Assembly (NCBI GenBank): GCA_002633005.1
Contig: NMRA01001337.1
Location: 3,567-26,167, forward strand
DNA from: Phoronis australis
Taxonomy: Eukaryota; Phoronida; Phoronidae
DNA length: 22,601 nucleotides
Direction: 5' to 3'
Below are positions 1 to 9,259 of the stretch, in pieces. Below the pieces are notes generated by a model, which saw only the letters and a program-made list of their open reading frames with translations, made no database searches and was not told where the DNA came from. Made by a program: the position numbers and the translations under genes. Numbering within the stretch: the stretch's first letter is position 1; every line of letters starts with the position of its first letter.

Positions 1-484
1 GATCTGTTCACTGAACGACAAACTGTCCTCTTCACTGGGTGTCGAACTGGGCCTGTAATCACTCCCACTACTCAATATCGCTGCAGGGCTGCTTAGAGGC
101 TCTGGGCTGGAGAAAACAGCACAGGGCGAATCACTACTGGTTCCAGGAATTGCACGCTCTGGGGTACGTTCGGAAGCACGGGCGACAGTAGATGAGGTGC
201 CTCCACTGGCTCCAGTCACTGTACTGGCCACAGCTCGTGAGGCTTGTCGCTTCAAAAACGCACTTCTCGGGGGTGGCGACGGGGCACTGCCGGGAATCAA
301 CACAGACGGAATGGCATCCTTCTTCAGGCGTTGTTTCGCAGGGACCTTCATCAGTTCAGCGTACAAATCCCTTTCGTAACCGGAGGGTAGAAAGTGCTTG
401 CCGCACACACGGTAATTCTCCACTGCTTTGTACGTTGCGTGGACGGGTAACGCTGCGTTCTTCGCACGAACGAGCCAAAGTCGA
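1..484 (-). CDS. THAP-type zinc-finger protein, partial internal exon
   Basis: An open frame of 161 codons on the minus strand runs from 483 to the left edge without a stop. Its start has the second half of a THAP DNA-binding domain: a Trp in RLWLVRAKN, the C-x2-H zinc ligands in VCGKHF, then LKKDAIPSVLIPG, which matches the conserved AVP end of the fold. The first half (the C-x2-4-C ligands) must lie on an upstream exon, which I could not find in the window. A splice acceptor (T-rich tract, then ACTAG) ends at 485, so the exon starts at 484 with one base of a split codon. After the domain the protein is Ser/Pro/Thr-rich and then acidic, the usual disordered linker. THAP domains bind DNA in nuclear factors and in P-element-type transposases. 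The Ser-rich linker favours a cellular or domesticated gene, but this is not settled. The C-terminus is off the window. Confidence 0.8.
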
Positions 485-1081
485 CTAGTAAAAGAAAATC
501 GGGAATATTAATTTCCTCTGTGTACTGCACCAAGTCATACACTGTTCGCTACTGGAAACTCAGTAAAAAAAATCCAAGAATGTGCAATGACATTAATTTT
601 CCCGAATTAATGAACAACGCGTTGAATTTACTTTAAATGCGTTATTCCTTTTTGACCTCTGGTTTTTGAATTTAAACTAGTACGTGTCAGTTTGAATACA
701 TTCTTGAAGACCGACTTCCAAACTTGTTTACGTTAACGTGTTTTCTGACTCGTTCCGAATGTAACTTCTACGTTTACGGCTGAACTAATTTGAACTCCAG
801 AAATAACGGAAATCTTTGTGTATAATTGCCAGCATATGTACGCGTATTCTGTACATACATGCTGTACACAATCATCACAAAAATCGTACCACCGACAATA
901 TGTTCGACATACGCGCGAGTTTATTACTAACAACTCATAGTAACCGTATGATGTTTTACATGTTATGGTGTTATGAAATCCTGTTGTATTTTTCAATAGA
1001 GCCACTTTGACCAAATGCCTTTGTGCTCTTCTGCTTTGCTCGAATTTTTGTAGTCCTTGTTTTTAGATGAATTTAGAATCT
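485..1081. other. No gene seen; probable THAP-gene intron
   Basis: AT-rich sequence directly upstream (minus strand) of the THAP exon acceptor. I searched the minus strand here for the missing first half of the THAP zinc finger and did not find it. The open frames present on both strands are short, lack splice signals and have unconvincing composition. Confidence 0.5.
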
Positions 1082-1366
1082 CATCTTCTTCTCTCGTGAA
1101 CAGTTTTTGTCGCATTGATAGAGGGCAAAGGGGCAGTGCCCCGGTCTTTGCCTTCGAAAGAGGATGACTTAAAATGTGAAAGGCTAAACTTACTTCCTTA
1201 AAAATAGAAAATAATGAAAGTTAATTCCACTATTGTGTGACCCTCCAAGAAGTTACCTTAAGATAAAAGGTTGCCTCACTATTTCACAAAAAAAACAAAA
1301 AAATGAAGGCAATCGTTTCCATCATCGGTCCCTACCCCCGTGAGCGGCCCTAGATGATACCAATAA
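1082..1366. repeat. Direct duplication, copy 1 (left of N gap)
   Basis: This segment recurs almost exactly at 1368-1650 with one N between. The differences I see are one T/C change in GAGGAYGACTT and a two-base length change in an A-run. It contains a nested hairpin at 1124-1152 (GGCAAAG pairing with CTTTGCC around GGGC/GCCC). No coding potential was recognised. Exact adjacency across an N suggests two unmerged contig ends rather than a biological tandem repeat. Confidence 0.9.
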
Positions 1367-1367
1367 N
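1367..1367. other. Assembly gap (single N)
   Basis: A single unresolved base exactly between two near-identical 285/283-bp copies. Confidence 0.95.
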
Positions 1368-1650
1368 CATCTTCTTCTCTCGTGAACAGTTTTTGTCGCA
1401 TTGATAGAGGGCAAAGGGGCAGTGCCCCGGTCTTTGCCTTCGAAAGAGGACGACTTAAAATGTGAAAGGCTAAACTTACTTCCTTAAAAATAGAAAATAA
1501 TGAAAGTTAATTCCACTATTGTGTGACCCTCCAAGAAGTTACCTTAAGATAAAAGGTTGCCTCACTATTTCACAAAAAACAAAAAAATGAAGGCAATCGT
1601 TTCCATCATCGGTCCCTACCCCCGTGAGCGGCCCTAGATGATACCAATAA
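1368..1650. repeat. Direct duplication, copy 2 (right of N gap)
   Basis: Second copy of 1082-1366, continuing into unique sequence at 1651. Shortly downstream, at 1689-1701, is a small palindrome (AGGGCTAGGCCCT) followed by an A-rich tail (AAATAAAAATAAAA). That could be the 3' end of a SINE-like retroposon, though I do not recognise the family. Confidence 0.9.
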
Positions 1651-1715
1651 AACACACAAGTTTGATTGCCATCAATGAGCCCATTTCAAGGGCTAGGCCC
1701 TAAATAAAAATAAAA

Positions 1716-3480
1716 GGAATTATACTTTCAAAAACAGGATGAGTAGCAATTGATTACTGTCTCTCAGGTTCTCAATTTTCACCAATTGAAACAACTTCGA
1801 TATAGAACGGCGAGAGGGTCCGTGAAAAGAATTCTTTGCCACTTGGCAGAGAGGTGTTCCCGTAGTTACTGACATACATAGGCCTAGTTTTGAATTCCAC
1901 TGAGTATAATCGTCTTTTTGAGTTTAAAAATCTAATGAATAAATACATTCCGCAAAAGATATGCTTTACTTTCCACCGGCAAATAGAGTTATGGTCAAGT
2001 GCGTATAGACGATCTCAGCATCATATTGCAAAAAATCAGTACACCTGTGACAAGCGCCACCGCGTTGTTTACTGACAAAACGTGTTTTTTGAATTTTCTT
2101 TCTTCTCCACGTTTCGCTGTATTTTTTTAGTGGACCACTGCCAACCTCGACGGTGAAACCCGAACCCTCAAAATTATTGGTCGTCGCAAGTACCCGGCTC
2201 CCCTCAAGCTACGATCCTGCTCAAATATACATCAGACAGGCCCAGGTTTCATAGTCACTGTCAAACTAAAGCGCACTGCCAACGTACTTTGGAAAGTTAC
2301 CGCTTGATGGCGCAGTTTTCAACACATGACCCATTTTTCTTGGAAGAAAAGCCGAGGGGGCGGCGACCGTAGAATGATGTTGGAGTTTATTGAGAAATAA
2401 CTACTAATTTTGACGATTACTCTCAGTTTTTGTGTTCCGGAGTTGGGGTAAGGTGGATTTCAGCAATGTAGAGCGATACTTTTTTAATGTTTTTTTTTCT
2501 TTTTGTATTATGTGACCAATAATATTTTGATTGGTAGATTTCTCGCAAGATTTCTTCGAAAAAACTTTTAAACGTAGCCTACTTTTAGGCTTGAGAACAT
2601 ATTGCCATTGGAGATTTGACTGAGTCGAGTGGAGCAATAATGTAGTTTACCTGCAACGTGATAAAAGTGCTTCGTTTTCAACGTCTAATCGGTCTAGGAA
2701 GGAGTAATCCTTGATCCTTGAGGGGATTTAATATATCTCTTGAACAGTGTATGATAAATCTCTTGTTTCTTGAAGGGTGGAGTGTATTGCCGGACTTAGT
2801 TTAAGAAACAACTTTCTTAAATTTGACGAGTTCCTACTGTTTTCGTGTTCTGTAGTTTGTATACGATGCATTTTAGTGGCAAGGAACATTGATTGAAGTT
2901 AGTTTTTGAATTCCATCTCTGATAATGGTCTTGTGTCTCAAACTAAAGATTTCTTTGAAAAATATTTAGGTCAGCAGGCCAGTTAATTAATTGCTCATTA
3001 GAATTTTGCTCTGTGCGTGTAATTCATCGCAACTATTATCTTTTCTTGTGATATTTTGCCTTCTCACCCAGCCTGAGTTTGAATGGAACATGAAACTGAC
3101 ATGAGGCCATGCTTTGTAATGTGCAAATGATACATTGCAGCAGTTGTGTTTGTTATAACAGCTTACCTGTGATGTTGCATCCGTTCCTAAATGAATTTTA
3201 TAAGATACTTTGCGGGCTTAAGTTAATGCAGGGCCATTAGTTGGACAAACCATAATGTGATAGCGTTCACATTCAAATCAAAAATTCTCATTTAATTTGA
3301 TTACCATTAAAACTTACGATGTCCCTCTTTTTTAGATATTGACATCTGGCTGTACCTAACTAGCATAAGCGAGCCGCGACTCACGGCTCACGCCTGTCAT
3401 GTTCATTGTTCAGAGTTTCCCGCCAACAAGTTCTGCACCTGACCATAGATGGAGCGATTGATTTTCTGTTGCCGTTTTCA
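1716..3480. other. Intergenic or intronic, no gene supported
   Basis: Mostly AT-rich. A more GC-rich patch lies at about 2110-2380. A second one at 3360-3480 holds an inverted repeat (GAGCCG at 3371-3376, CGGCTC at 3384-3389) and an E2F-like site TTTCCCGC at 3416-3423. This patch could be a promoter, but I see no first exon attached to it. No open frame has both convincing composition and splice or start signals. Confidence 0.4.
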
Positions 3481-3540
3481 TTAAGAGCCTCCGTATTAAG
3501 ATATGAATAGAGGTCTTAAATATATGGTGATTAAAATAGC
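3481..3540. repeat. Direct duplication, copy 1 (60 bp) ending at N gap
   Basis: These 60 bases recur at 3593-3652 with one A/G difference. Copy 1 ends directly at the N at 3541. The 51 bases between the N and copy 2 (3542-3592) are unique and may be a poor contig end. Confidence 0.85.
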
Positions 3541-3541
3541 N
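3541..3541. other. Assembly gap (single N)
   Basis: A single N between the two 60-bp copies at 3481-3540 and 3593-3652. Confidence 0.95.
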
Positions 3542-3592
3542 TTATGCAGATTCACGATGTTTTTAAAACGTCTACAAACGGATCATATGACT

Positions 3593-3652
3593 TTAAGAGC
3601 CTCCGTATTAAGATGTGAATAGAGGTCTTAAATATATGGTGATTAAAATAGC
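3593..3652. repeat. Direct duplication, copy 2 (60 bp)
   Basis: Matches 3481-3540 at 59 of 60 positions and continues into unique sequence. Confidence 0.85.
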
Positions 3653-4514
3653 TAGTGTTCAAGCTCTTCAATCTCATAATGCATGCACTCTTGCGTCCAA
3701 ACGGAATGTTTTCTTAATGAGAGGGTAAGAGAGGTTACCCGTTCGTCTTCTTAAACCTGCATGCTTAAATAAGTGTTGTTACGGTAATGTAAACGAAAAT
3801 AACTACTCGTCTAGTGATTCTGTACAATATTTACATCTATTAACATTGACAAACACTTGACAAGTTATACAAAATATAGCACAAGGACGAAAACTGGGAC
3901 TAACGCCAACACCATCACTTGAGCTTGTGGTATCTCGAGTCGCCGTCATCACCTAGATGTCCCCACATTGTCCACAGCTCCCGGCTAAATGTTGCAGACG
4001 AGTTCCACGCACAAGAGCAGACGTAGCTGTCTTCACAGTTGAATGCGCTCACCACATCAACAAACCACTTGCTCAGTAGTTTGACGACATAAACTTTAGA
4101 ATGTTCGGCACCAGTGTCTAGCTAACAGTTTACCAGTGTTTTATTGTAACAATCTCCACTCACGTCCGCACATCACAGGCCAACTTGAACTCCGCGGTCA
4201 GCAACTGAACAGTGGGTAAAACCGAAAACTGAACCCTAGCGCGAATAGAGATGCGTGCATCGACAATACATTAGCAGTGTTGACCAAATACCACACACAT
4301 CTGAGTTACTTAAGAGATTAATTTCTTCACTTGTTGTTTTTGGTGACTTCTATGTTAATATTTACTGGTGCACACATCCTAATGAAGGCGCACGTCTTAT
4401 CATGCTGCTTTCGATTCCTTTCAGATGCGAGGGCTTATTTCTATAACATTTATTCTTTTACTTCGAAATGCAGATTGTACGTACACAAGTGTATACAGTA
4501 TATGAAATTCTTGA
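3653..4514. other. No gene supported; weak minus-strand frame
   Basis: The 3890-4260 part is more GC-rich than its surroundings. A 68-codon stop-free minus-strand frame occupies 3918-4121 (stop TGA at 3915-3917) and is rich in Trp and Cys. It has no good acceptor or start, and its length is not exceptional for this composition, so I do not call it a gene. Confidence 0.3.
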
Positions 4515-4811
4515 GGAGTAATTCTTCTTTGTTATACTGAGATTGTCTTTTTGAATGATGGGACTGTAGGCTCAACTCCACTTGCTCAACTGAGCAACTA
4601 TTGAGATCTCTATACACAACTCTATAGTTGTATGACAGCTGAAAGCTGCTTGAAATTCTTTCTGAAACACTGTCAAAAGTCTATGACAACCTTAGACAGG
4701 TACACCATGGATGTGAAACTGCGTTGTCCACCTAAATTTTACACAAGCAAGGTTGAAAACGAATTTTCCACTTGTAAACATTTCTATGGGTTCAGACATA
4801 CCGGTATATGA
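4515..4811 (+). pseudogene. Possible decayed coding fragment, unknown family
   Basis: One plus-strand frame stays open from 4515 to a TGA at 4809-4811, with a single internal TGA at 4602-4604. After that stop there is an ATG at 4632, giving a 59-residue stretch with Cys, Lys and aromatic content typical of real protein. In AT-rich DNA, about 98 codons with one stop is unusual but not conclusive. I recognise no family and see no clear splice sites. It may be a relic exon or chance. Confidence 0.2.
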
Positions 4812-4869
4812 TGATCCAGAGAATGCCAAGGGCAATCCACTTTGAGACCAACATTTTGGTTAATTGTGA

Positions 4870-5145
4870 TTTACATTGTTTCTGACTAGAAAAGTATTAA
4901 ATTCATCAAGTGTAAGGTTTCATCAACAATGACACCAATGATTGGTGTCTTTCAATGCATGACATGTCAATTTTTTGTCTTTTCGTTTGATGAGGACATT
5001 GGCAGACATGTGCAGAGAATTTGAATTTCCAGTTTGAAAAAAAATTGGACAAATAATTTTCTGTGAATTGTAGAAAAGTTTTGTTTTTTTATGCTGATAG
5101 TGAAATTTTTGTGAAGCACAACGCACACATTTTTGATATCTTCAA
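4870..5145 (-). pseudogene. Possible hAT-like transposase relic
   Basis: A minus-strand frame is open for about 60 codons (from about 5145 to the TGA at 4967-4969). After two stops it continues in the same frame to about 4885. The downstream part reads TPIIGVIVDET followed by LILF. This resembles the first catalytic-Asp segment of hAT-superfamily transposases of the DUF4371/ZNF862-like type, where a phrase of the form IG-hydrophobic-DET precedes a short gap and a hydrophobic strand. No other hAT motif is visible, so this rests on one short motif. A 19-bp palindrome at 4931-4949 lies inside the motif and might bias the reading. Confidence 0.2.
4931..4949. repeat. 19-bp palindrome
   Basis: GACACCAAT and ATTGGTGTC are perfect reverse complements separated by one G, so the site can form a hairpin or bind a dimeric protein. 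No function is known. Confidence 0.7.
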
Positions 5146-5473
5146 GTCACTTTGTAAGACTGCTTCATGTAAGTTCAGTGAGTGTGACAGATGTACATGT
5201 TCAGAATCTAATTCAGTGCTATAAACAAGTTTATTGATTTGTAACAACGTCCATGTTCTAGATTACTGAAGTATTTTGTTGAGTGCTCTTTGTTTTCAAC
5301 CAAGTTTTCTTTTTAGTGAATAATTTGACCACTTTTTCTTTTCTTATATTTAACAAGTCAGTTGATTTGGTTTACAAAGTTTCTGAATCATATTTATCAA
5401 GAAAAAGAAAGTTTTCCAAATACAATATTTGTTCAAGTTTTGTTTCTGTTCTGTCTGAGACTTGAAAATTCTT

Positions 5474-5479
5474 TTTATT
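5474..5479 (-). terminator. Candidate poly(A) signal for minus-strand tract
   Basis: AATAAA on the minus strand lies 27 bases beyond the TAA stop of the frame ending at 5506. The spacing suits a short 3' UTR, but the motif is common in AT-rich DNA. Confidence 0.3.
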
Positions 5480-5505
5480 CACTGATGAAGCAAATATCTG
5501 TTCTC

Positions 5506-6330
5506 TTAAATAATACATCTGAAGATAATGTTATCATCAATTCTAAATTGTATTTCATTGTTTTGCATGTCTTCCTCTGTATCCTCATCATGAATAAATT
5601 TTCCAACTTGTTTTGCGTCTAATTTGTTTAAAGCATTTCGTGTCATCTTACAAACTGTTGTTGAAATTCCACAGATACTTTCCCGAAGTACATTCTCTAA
5701 ATTTAAATTTGACACACAGTGGAACACCTTACAGTTGGAGAAATAACGGTTTTGAATAATTAGGTCATTGACAGTGTGGCTAAGGTTATCAGAAGCTGGA
5801 AAAAGTCTATTATTGTCGGTTTTATCGGGATTTTTTTAACTTTTATGCCGCCATGTAGTTACTTGAAACAATTTTTTTAAATCAAAAAGGTTCATTTGTT
5901 CTATAATTAATTCTTTTGCTTTAGGGTTCTTCTTGTGCTTATGGATTGAATTGAAGTAAAGTTACCATAATTTTTTTCATCAATTTGTTAGTGACAATCA
6001 TAAAAGTGCTATTTTTGATAAACCCTCAATTCCTAACATTGTTTTGGTTAACAGTGCATGTAGTATAGTGTATGAAAGTTATGAATCGATCCGATCAGCT
6101 TTTCTAAGATTCTGTTGGGCACTTTTCAATGGTTTTACATAACCTTTAAAACAATCTGATGGTGTGTTAGCCATTCAGAGAACAAAATAGTAATTGGTGG
6201 TGTTTGAAATCTGATATTTTGTTATCTGGATTGATCCATCTTTACATAATAATACGTGCAATCCATCATTTACTCATAATGCTGCACGATCAAGGAAATG
6301 AATTAAAATAGCATGCAAACCAACTTCCTG
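5506..6330 (-). pseudogene. Degenerate minus-strand coding tract, unknown protein
   Basis: A single minus-strand frame gives protein-like sequence for about 275 codons. It is interrupted by stops at 6274-6276, 6175-6177, 6079-6081, 5998-6000, 5980-5982, 5977-5979, 5962-5964 and 5836-5838. The last 109 codons (5835 to 5509) are open and end in TAA at 5506-5508. They include an acidic stretch (HDEDTEEDM) and several Cys. Uninterrupted length and amino-acid mix are better than expected for DNA of about 65% AT. Alternatively only the end is a real exon: an acceptor (CTTTTTCCAG) would start it at 5795, giving 95 residues and a nearby AATAAA. I do not recognise the family. It could be an old transposon ORF or a terminal exon of a gene read toward the left. 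Confidence 0.35.
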
Positions 6331-6359
6331 GTTGTATTTTATTTTTTCAAATTTCTTTG

Positions 6360-6373
6360 ACTTTCTATTACAG
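6360..6373 (+). other. Splice acceptor before the TRIM start codon
   Basis: A pyrimidine-rich run ending CTATTACAG places an intron boundary three bases before the ATG at 6377. The gene therefore probably has at least one upstream non-coding exon, which I could not locate. It also argues against starting translation further upstream, because the frame there would lie within the intron. Confidence 0.65.
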
Positions 6374-6376
6374 ACA

Positions 6377-8332
6377 ATGGCTGAATGCTCTGATGAAGAA
6401 AACTTTCAGCGAACACTAGAGTGTCCAATTTGTCTGGAACGTATCACAGATCCACGCTGTTTACCATGCCTCCACTCGTTCTGTGGAAAATGCATTGGGC
6501 AACACATGGACGAAAAACAAAAAGAAGGCTCCTTCCCTTGTCCAGTGTGCACATTGTTATTCAAGGTTCCACCAGATGGCGTGACAGGGTTCAAACCTAA
6601 CTTCTACCTGATACAGATTAGTGAGTTATTTCCAGTAGTGTCCGAAGTCAAATGTGACATTTGTGAGCTTCAAGGCGCCGACAACTCGGCGACCTCTATG
6701 TGCATTCAGTGTAGGGACCACCTGTGTCAACGATGTGCGGACATTCATTGTTTAACTAAACTGACTGCTGAACACCATGTGGTCAGTTTGGAGGAAGTCA
6801 GGAGCGGTCAGCACTTGGAGGAAATTCGCCAGTTTCAGCAAATTCACTGCTCAAAACACGCCAAGAAGACGTTGGAGATTTACTGCGAGAATTGCGTAAA
6901 ACCTCTATGTCTCTTGTGCGCAATGCTTGAACATAAACAACACGAGATGAAAAATCTAGAAGAAGCTGCGGCGGAAGCTGGTGAAGTCATGAAAGGTTTA
7001 CTGAAGCCCTGGACAGTGGCTTCAGATCATTCCATCATGTTGTCTGCAGAACGGAAGAAAGTTTTAGACAATCTTGTTGAAGAAGAAGAACGGCTGATTA
7101 ACGAAATACAGCAAGTGTACCACGCATTTAAAGAGGACATTTTGGTTGAAATTGAATCAAAGATGAATCAGTCGATTGAGGAACTGAAAGTGGAGATCGC
7201 AAAAGCCCGCAAACAAGCTGAGATGGCGTACAATGAAGCTGAGTTCAGCAGAGTGAACATAAGTAGCACTTTGAAATATTGCCAGAAAATCCTCGACTCG
7301 GCACAGGATGTTGAAAAACTGCAACAATTTCAGGACATTAAAGCGCGACTCGATAAGCTAGACATTCGGAAGATGGAAAAAGATGTGATCAAACCAGTGT
7401 TCAGACAGCATCCGAGCACTTTGGCAAACCCTGATTTGACAAGGAAGACGTTGACAGAGCATGAGAAAGAGCGTGTTGCATTGCGGGTGTCAGAGATATG
7501 TCATCAGCCTGTTATAAGGAAGAAAGTGGCACTAGTGCACAGTTACGATGTGCTCAACCCGCAGAATGTACGGGGGTTCTCTGATTACTGTTATAGCCTG
7601 ACACTGAATGATGATTGGTTGATTGCTACATGTGTCAAAAGTCATCAAGTTAAAGTCTTTGACAGGTCTAGTGGTAGTTTAGTGTTTCAGATGGGTCGTG
7701 GTCAACATAACCTACAGTGCCCGAAGGGTGTAACATGTACTGATGAGGGTGATATATTTGTTACATATGATAGTATTCATGGTGTGGTGAGGTACAACAG
7801 TAAGGGTGAGGTAATGAAGGTCACACCCAATGTGTTTAGTGGTCTGAGTGGTATTACATGTTATGCTGACCAGATTATTGTGGCAGATTGTGGTGGTGGA
7901 CGACTTCTTATTGCTGACTTTGAATGTAACATTAATAAAGTGATCACTAAGGTGTCACTTGGACTGAGTGCATTCAAACCATGGTACGTGTGTGTAGACA
8001 AGGAGGAACATCTGGTGGTGAGTGACTATGGTCAAGGTCGTGTATACGTTATTGACTACAAACAGCCAGTCATAGTTAAAACATTCAGTGAAGGACTGAG
8101 TGCATATCCACGGGGTGTATGTGTTGATGAGTGGGGACACATTCTTGTTGCTGACTTCCGTAATAACCAGGTAGTGTTAATGTCAGATCAGTCAGAGCAC
8201 CCACGTGTGCTCATCACATGTGATGACGTCAGCGATCCTACTGACCTTGCTGTTACTGGTCCTGGTGAAGTGGCCGTGTTGGCGGAGTTCAGTAATTGTA
8301 AGGTGAAGGTGTTCAAGTACGCTGATATTTGA
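6377..8332 (+). CDS. TRIM-NHL protein, probable RING E3 ubiquitin ligase
   Basis: A 651-residue protein encoded in one exon. The RING finger is a textbook C3HC4 (C16, C19, C31, H33, C36, C39, C55, C58). B-box 1 uses C93, C96, C109, C112, C117, C120, H124 and H133 or H134. B-box 2 uses C158, H161, C170, C173, C178, C181, H186 and H189. A long charged coiled coil covers about 224-335. From about 400 to the end there are six NHL-like repeats, clearest at 534-560 and 578-600 (PRGVCVDEWGHILVADF), which suggests a six-bladed propeller. There is no filamin domain, unlike TRIM2, TRIM3 and TRIM71. Family members use the RING to recruit an E2 and transfer ubiquitin, dimerise through the coiled coil, and bind RNA or protein with the propeller. 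The ATG at 6377 is preferred because an acceptor precedes it. No frame damage is seen, so the gene looks functional. Its actual target is unknown. Confidence 0.95.
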   Translation: MAECSDEENFQRTLECPICLERITDPRCLPCLHSFCGKCIGQHMDEKQKEGSFPCPVCTLLFKVPPDGVTGFKPNFYLIQISELFPVVSEVKCDICELQGADNSATSMCIQCRDHLCQRCADIHCLTKLTAEHHVVSLEEVRSGQHLEEIRQFQQIHCSKHAKKTLEIYCENCVKPLCLLCAMLEHKQHEMKNLEEAAAEAGEVMKGLLKPWTVASDHSIMLSAERKKVLDNLVEEEERLINEIQQVYHAFKEDILVEIESKMNQSIEELKVEIAKARKQAEMAYNEAEFSRVNISSTLKYCQKILDSAQDVEKLQQFQDIKARLDKLDIRKMEKDVIKPVFRQHPSTLANPDLTRKTLTEHEKERVALRVSEICHQPVIRKKVALVHSYDVLNPQNVRGFSDYCYSLTLNDDWLIATCVKSHQVKVFDRSSGSLVFQMGRGQHNLQCPKGVTCTDEGDIFVTYDSIHGVVRYNSKGEVMKVTPNVFSGLSGITCYADQIIVADCGGGRLLIADFECNINKVITKVSLGLSAFKPWYVCVDKEEHLVVSDYGQGRVYVIDYKQPVIVKTFSEGLSAYPRGVCVDEWGHILVADFRNNQVVLMSDQSEHPRVLITCDDVSDPTDLAVTGPGEVAVLAEFSNCKVKVFKYADI

Positions 8333-8780
8333 ACTGTTCACTGATTAGCACATTGAACAAATTAAACATTGCTTTGTGGGTCTGTGTTGTGTTGCAACTA
8401 CACTTTGACTCTCTTGAAGATGTTCTGAAGCCATGTACATTGTATGGAATGGTGTTGGGGTCATTTGAACTGTTAACTGAACATTTGATGCCTTTAAAGT
8501 AGTTTAACTTTGATCAACAAAATCTTCCATCTAAAGTAGACTCAATCATTAAGTCTTGAAATACTTCAACTTTAAGAAAAATGTACAGAATCCGTAAAAA
8601 CTAAGAAACGCATGATTCCATGAATGGCCATAAGCGTTTTATCTATGCAAATGGTGTTCCTGGGATTTAAAGCCTGGCTAAAAATGAAAATCAAATTGGG
8701 CCTTTCACTTTCATAAAATTTGTCTCATAATTTCCTTACCTTACAGGATTTCAGAAACAATTAGCTATCCAATAAAAGTT
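8333..8780 (+). other. Probable 3' UTR of the TRIM gene
   Basis: AT-rich sequence after the TGA stop, without competing open frames. It ends near the first good AATAAA. Confidence 0.5.
8771..8776 (+). terminator. Poly(A) signal, TRIM gene
   Basis: AATAAA about 440 bases after the TRIM stop codon. It is the first canonical signal downstream on this strand. Confidence 0.5.
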
Positions 8781-8781
8781 A

Positions 8782-9075
8782 TCAAATTCTATTAGCTTTG
8801 GCTTCTAAAATTGTGAATTCCAGTTTGGCGCATGTCTGCATTGCCTGCGACAGTCCATGGTTCAACAATTTATCTTGCAATGCTTTCAAACCACGAAATG
8901 CTTTAGTTAAGAATTCAACATCGGCAGTATAGCAGCGACAAAATGCTTCTTTAGGAGGTGACAACGAGCTGTTAAGAGTCATTAATGTTGCGCTTCCGAG
9001 GGCCACAGCTCTACAGAAATACACACAGAATAAACAGCCAGTCTGCCATGCTACTGGATTTTGATTCAGGGGGTT
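8782..9075 (-). CDS. Candidate terminal exon or relic, unknown family
   Basis: A minus-strand frame is open for 97 codons from 9075 and ends in TGA at 8782-8784. The C-terminal half is rich in Leu, Lys, Ala and Gln with helical character (FLTKAFRGLKALQDKLL), more protein-like than the AT-rich surroundings would give by chance. There is no in-frame ATG near the start and no strong acceptor, so its 5' boundary is unclear. It lies tail-to-tail with the TRIM gene, just past its poly(A) signal. No known domain was recognised. Confidence 0.25.
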   Translation of the reverse strand, partial: NPLNQNPVAWQTGCLFCVYFCRAVALGSATLMTLNSSLSPPKEAFCRCYTADVEFLTKAFRGLKALQDKLLNHGLSQAMQTCAKLEFTILEAKANRI

Positions 9076-9228
9076 TCAACGATATTGCTTAAAAAACGCC
9101 ATGCACAGTATTTGTTTCAGGTCCAGCTAATTTGATATCACGCGCAAATGTTAGTTTTAACTTGTTGAGGGTCCTCTTGGAAAGCAGTGCTATCACTGAA
9201 AAGGCCACCCTCATTTTAAATATCACAA

Positions 9229-9258
9229 TAATAAATAAATAAATAAATTAATTAACTA
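9229..9258. repeat. AATA-rich simple repeat
   Basis: Four to five AATA units and a TTAATTAA end. It follows the conspicuous sequence GGCCACCCTCATTTTAAATA, so it might be the A-rich tail of a short retroposon, but I cannot define a 5' end. Confidence 0.6.
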
Positions 9259-9259
9259 C

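Noticed and set aside
192-542. Open frames overlapping the THAP exon in other frames
   Set aside because: They are shadows of the THAP exon. Only the frame with the zinc-finger motif matches a known family.
3915-4121. A 68-codon minus-strand exon
   Set aside because: There is no good acceptor (a stop lies directly upstream), no recognised family, and the length is within chance for this composition.
6332-6376. Fifteen extra N-terminal residues for the TRIM protein
   Set aside because: The upstream start would be TTG and lies in the pyrimidine tract of a splice acceptor. The ATG at 6377 begins just before the RING.
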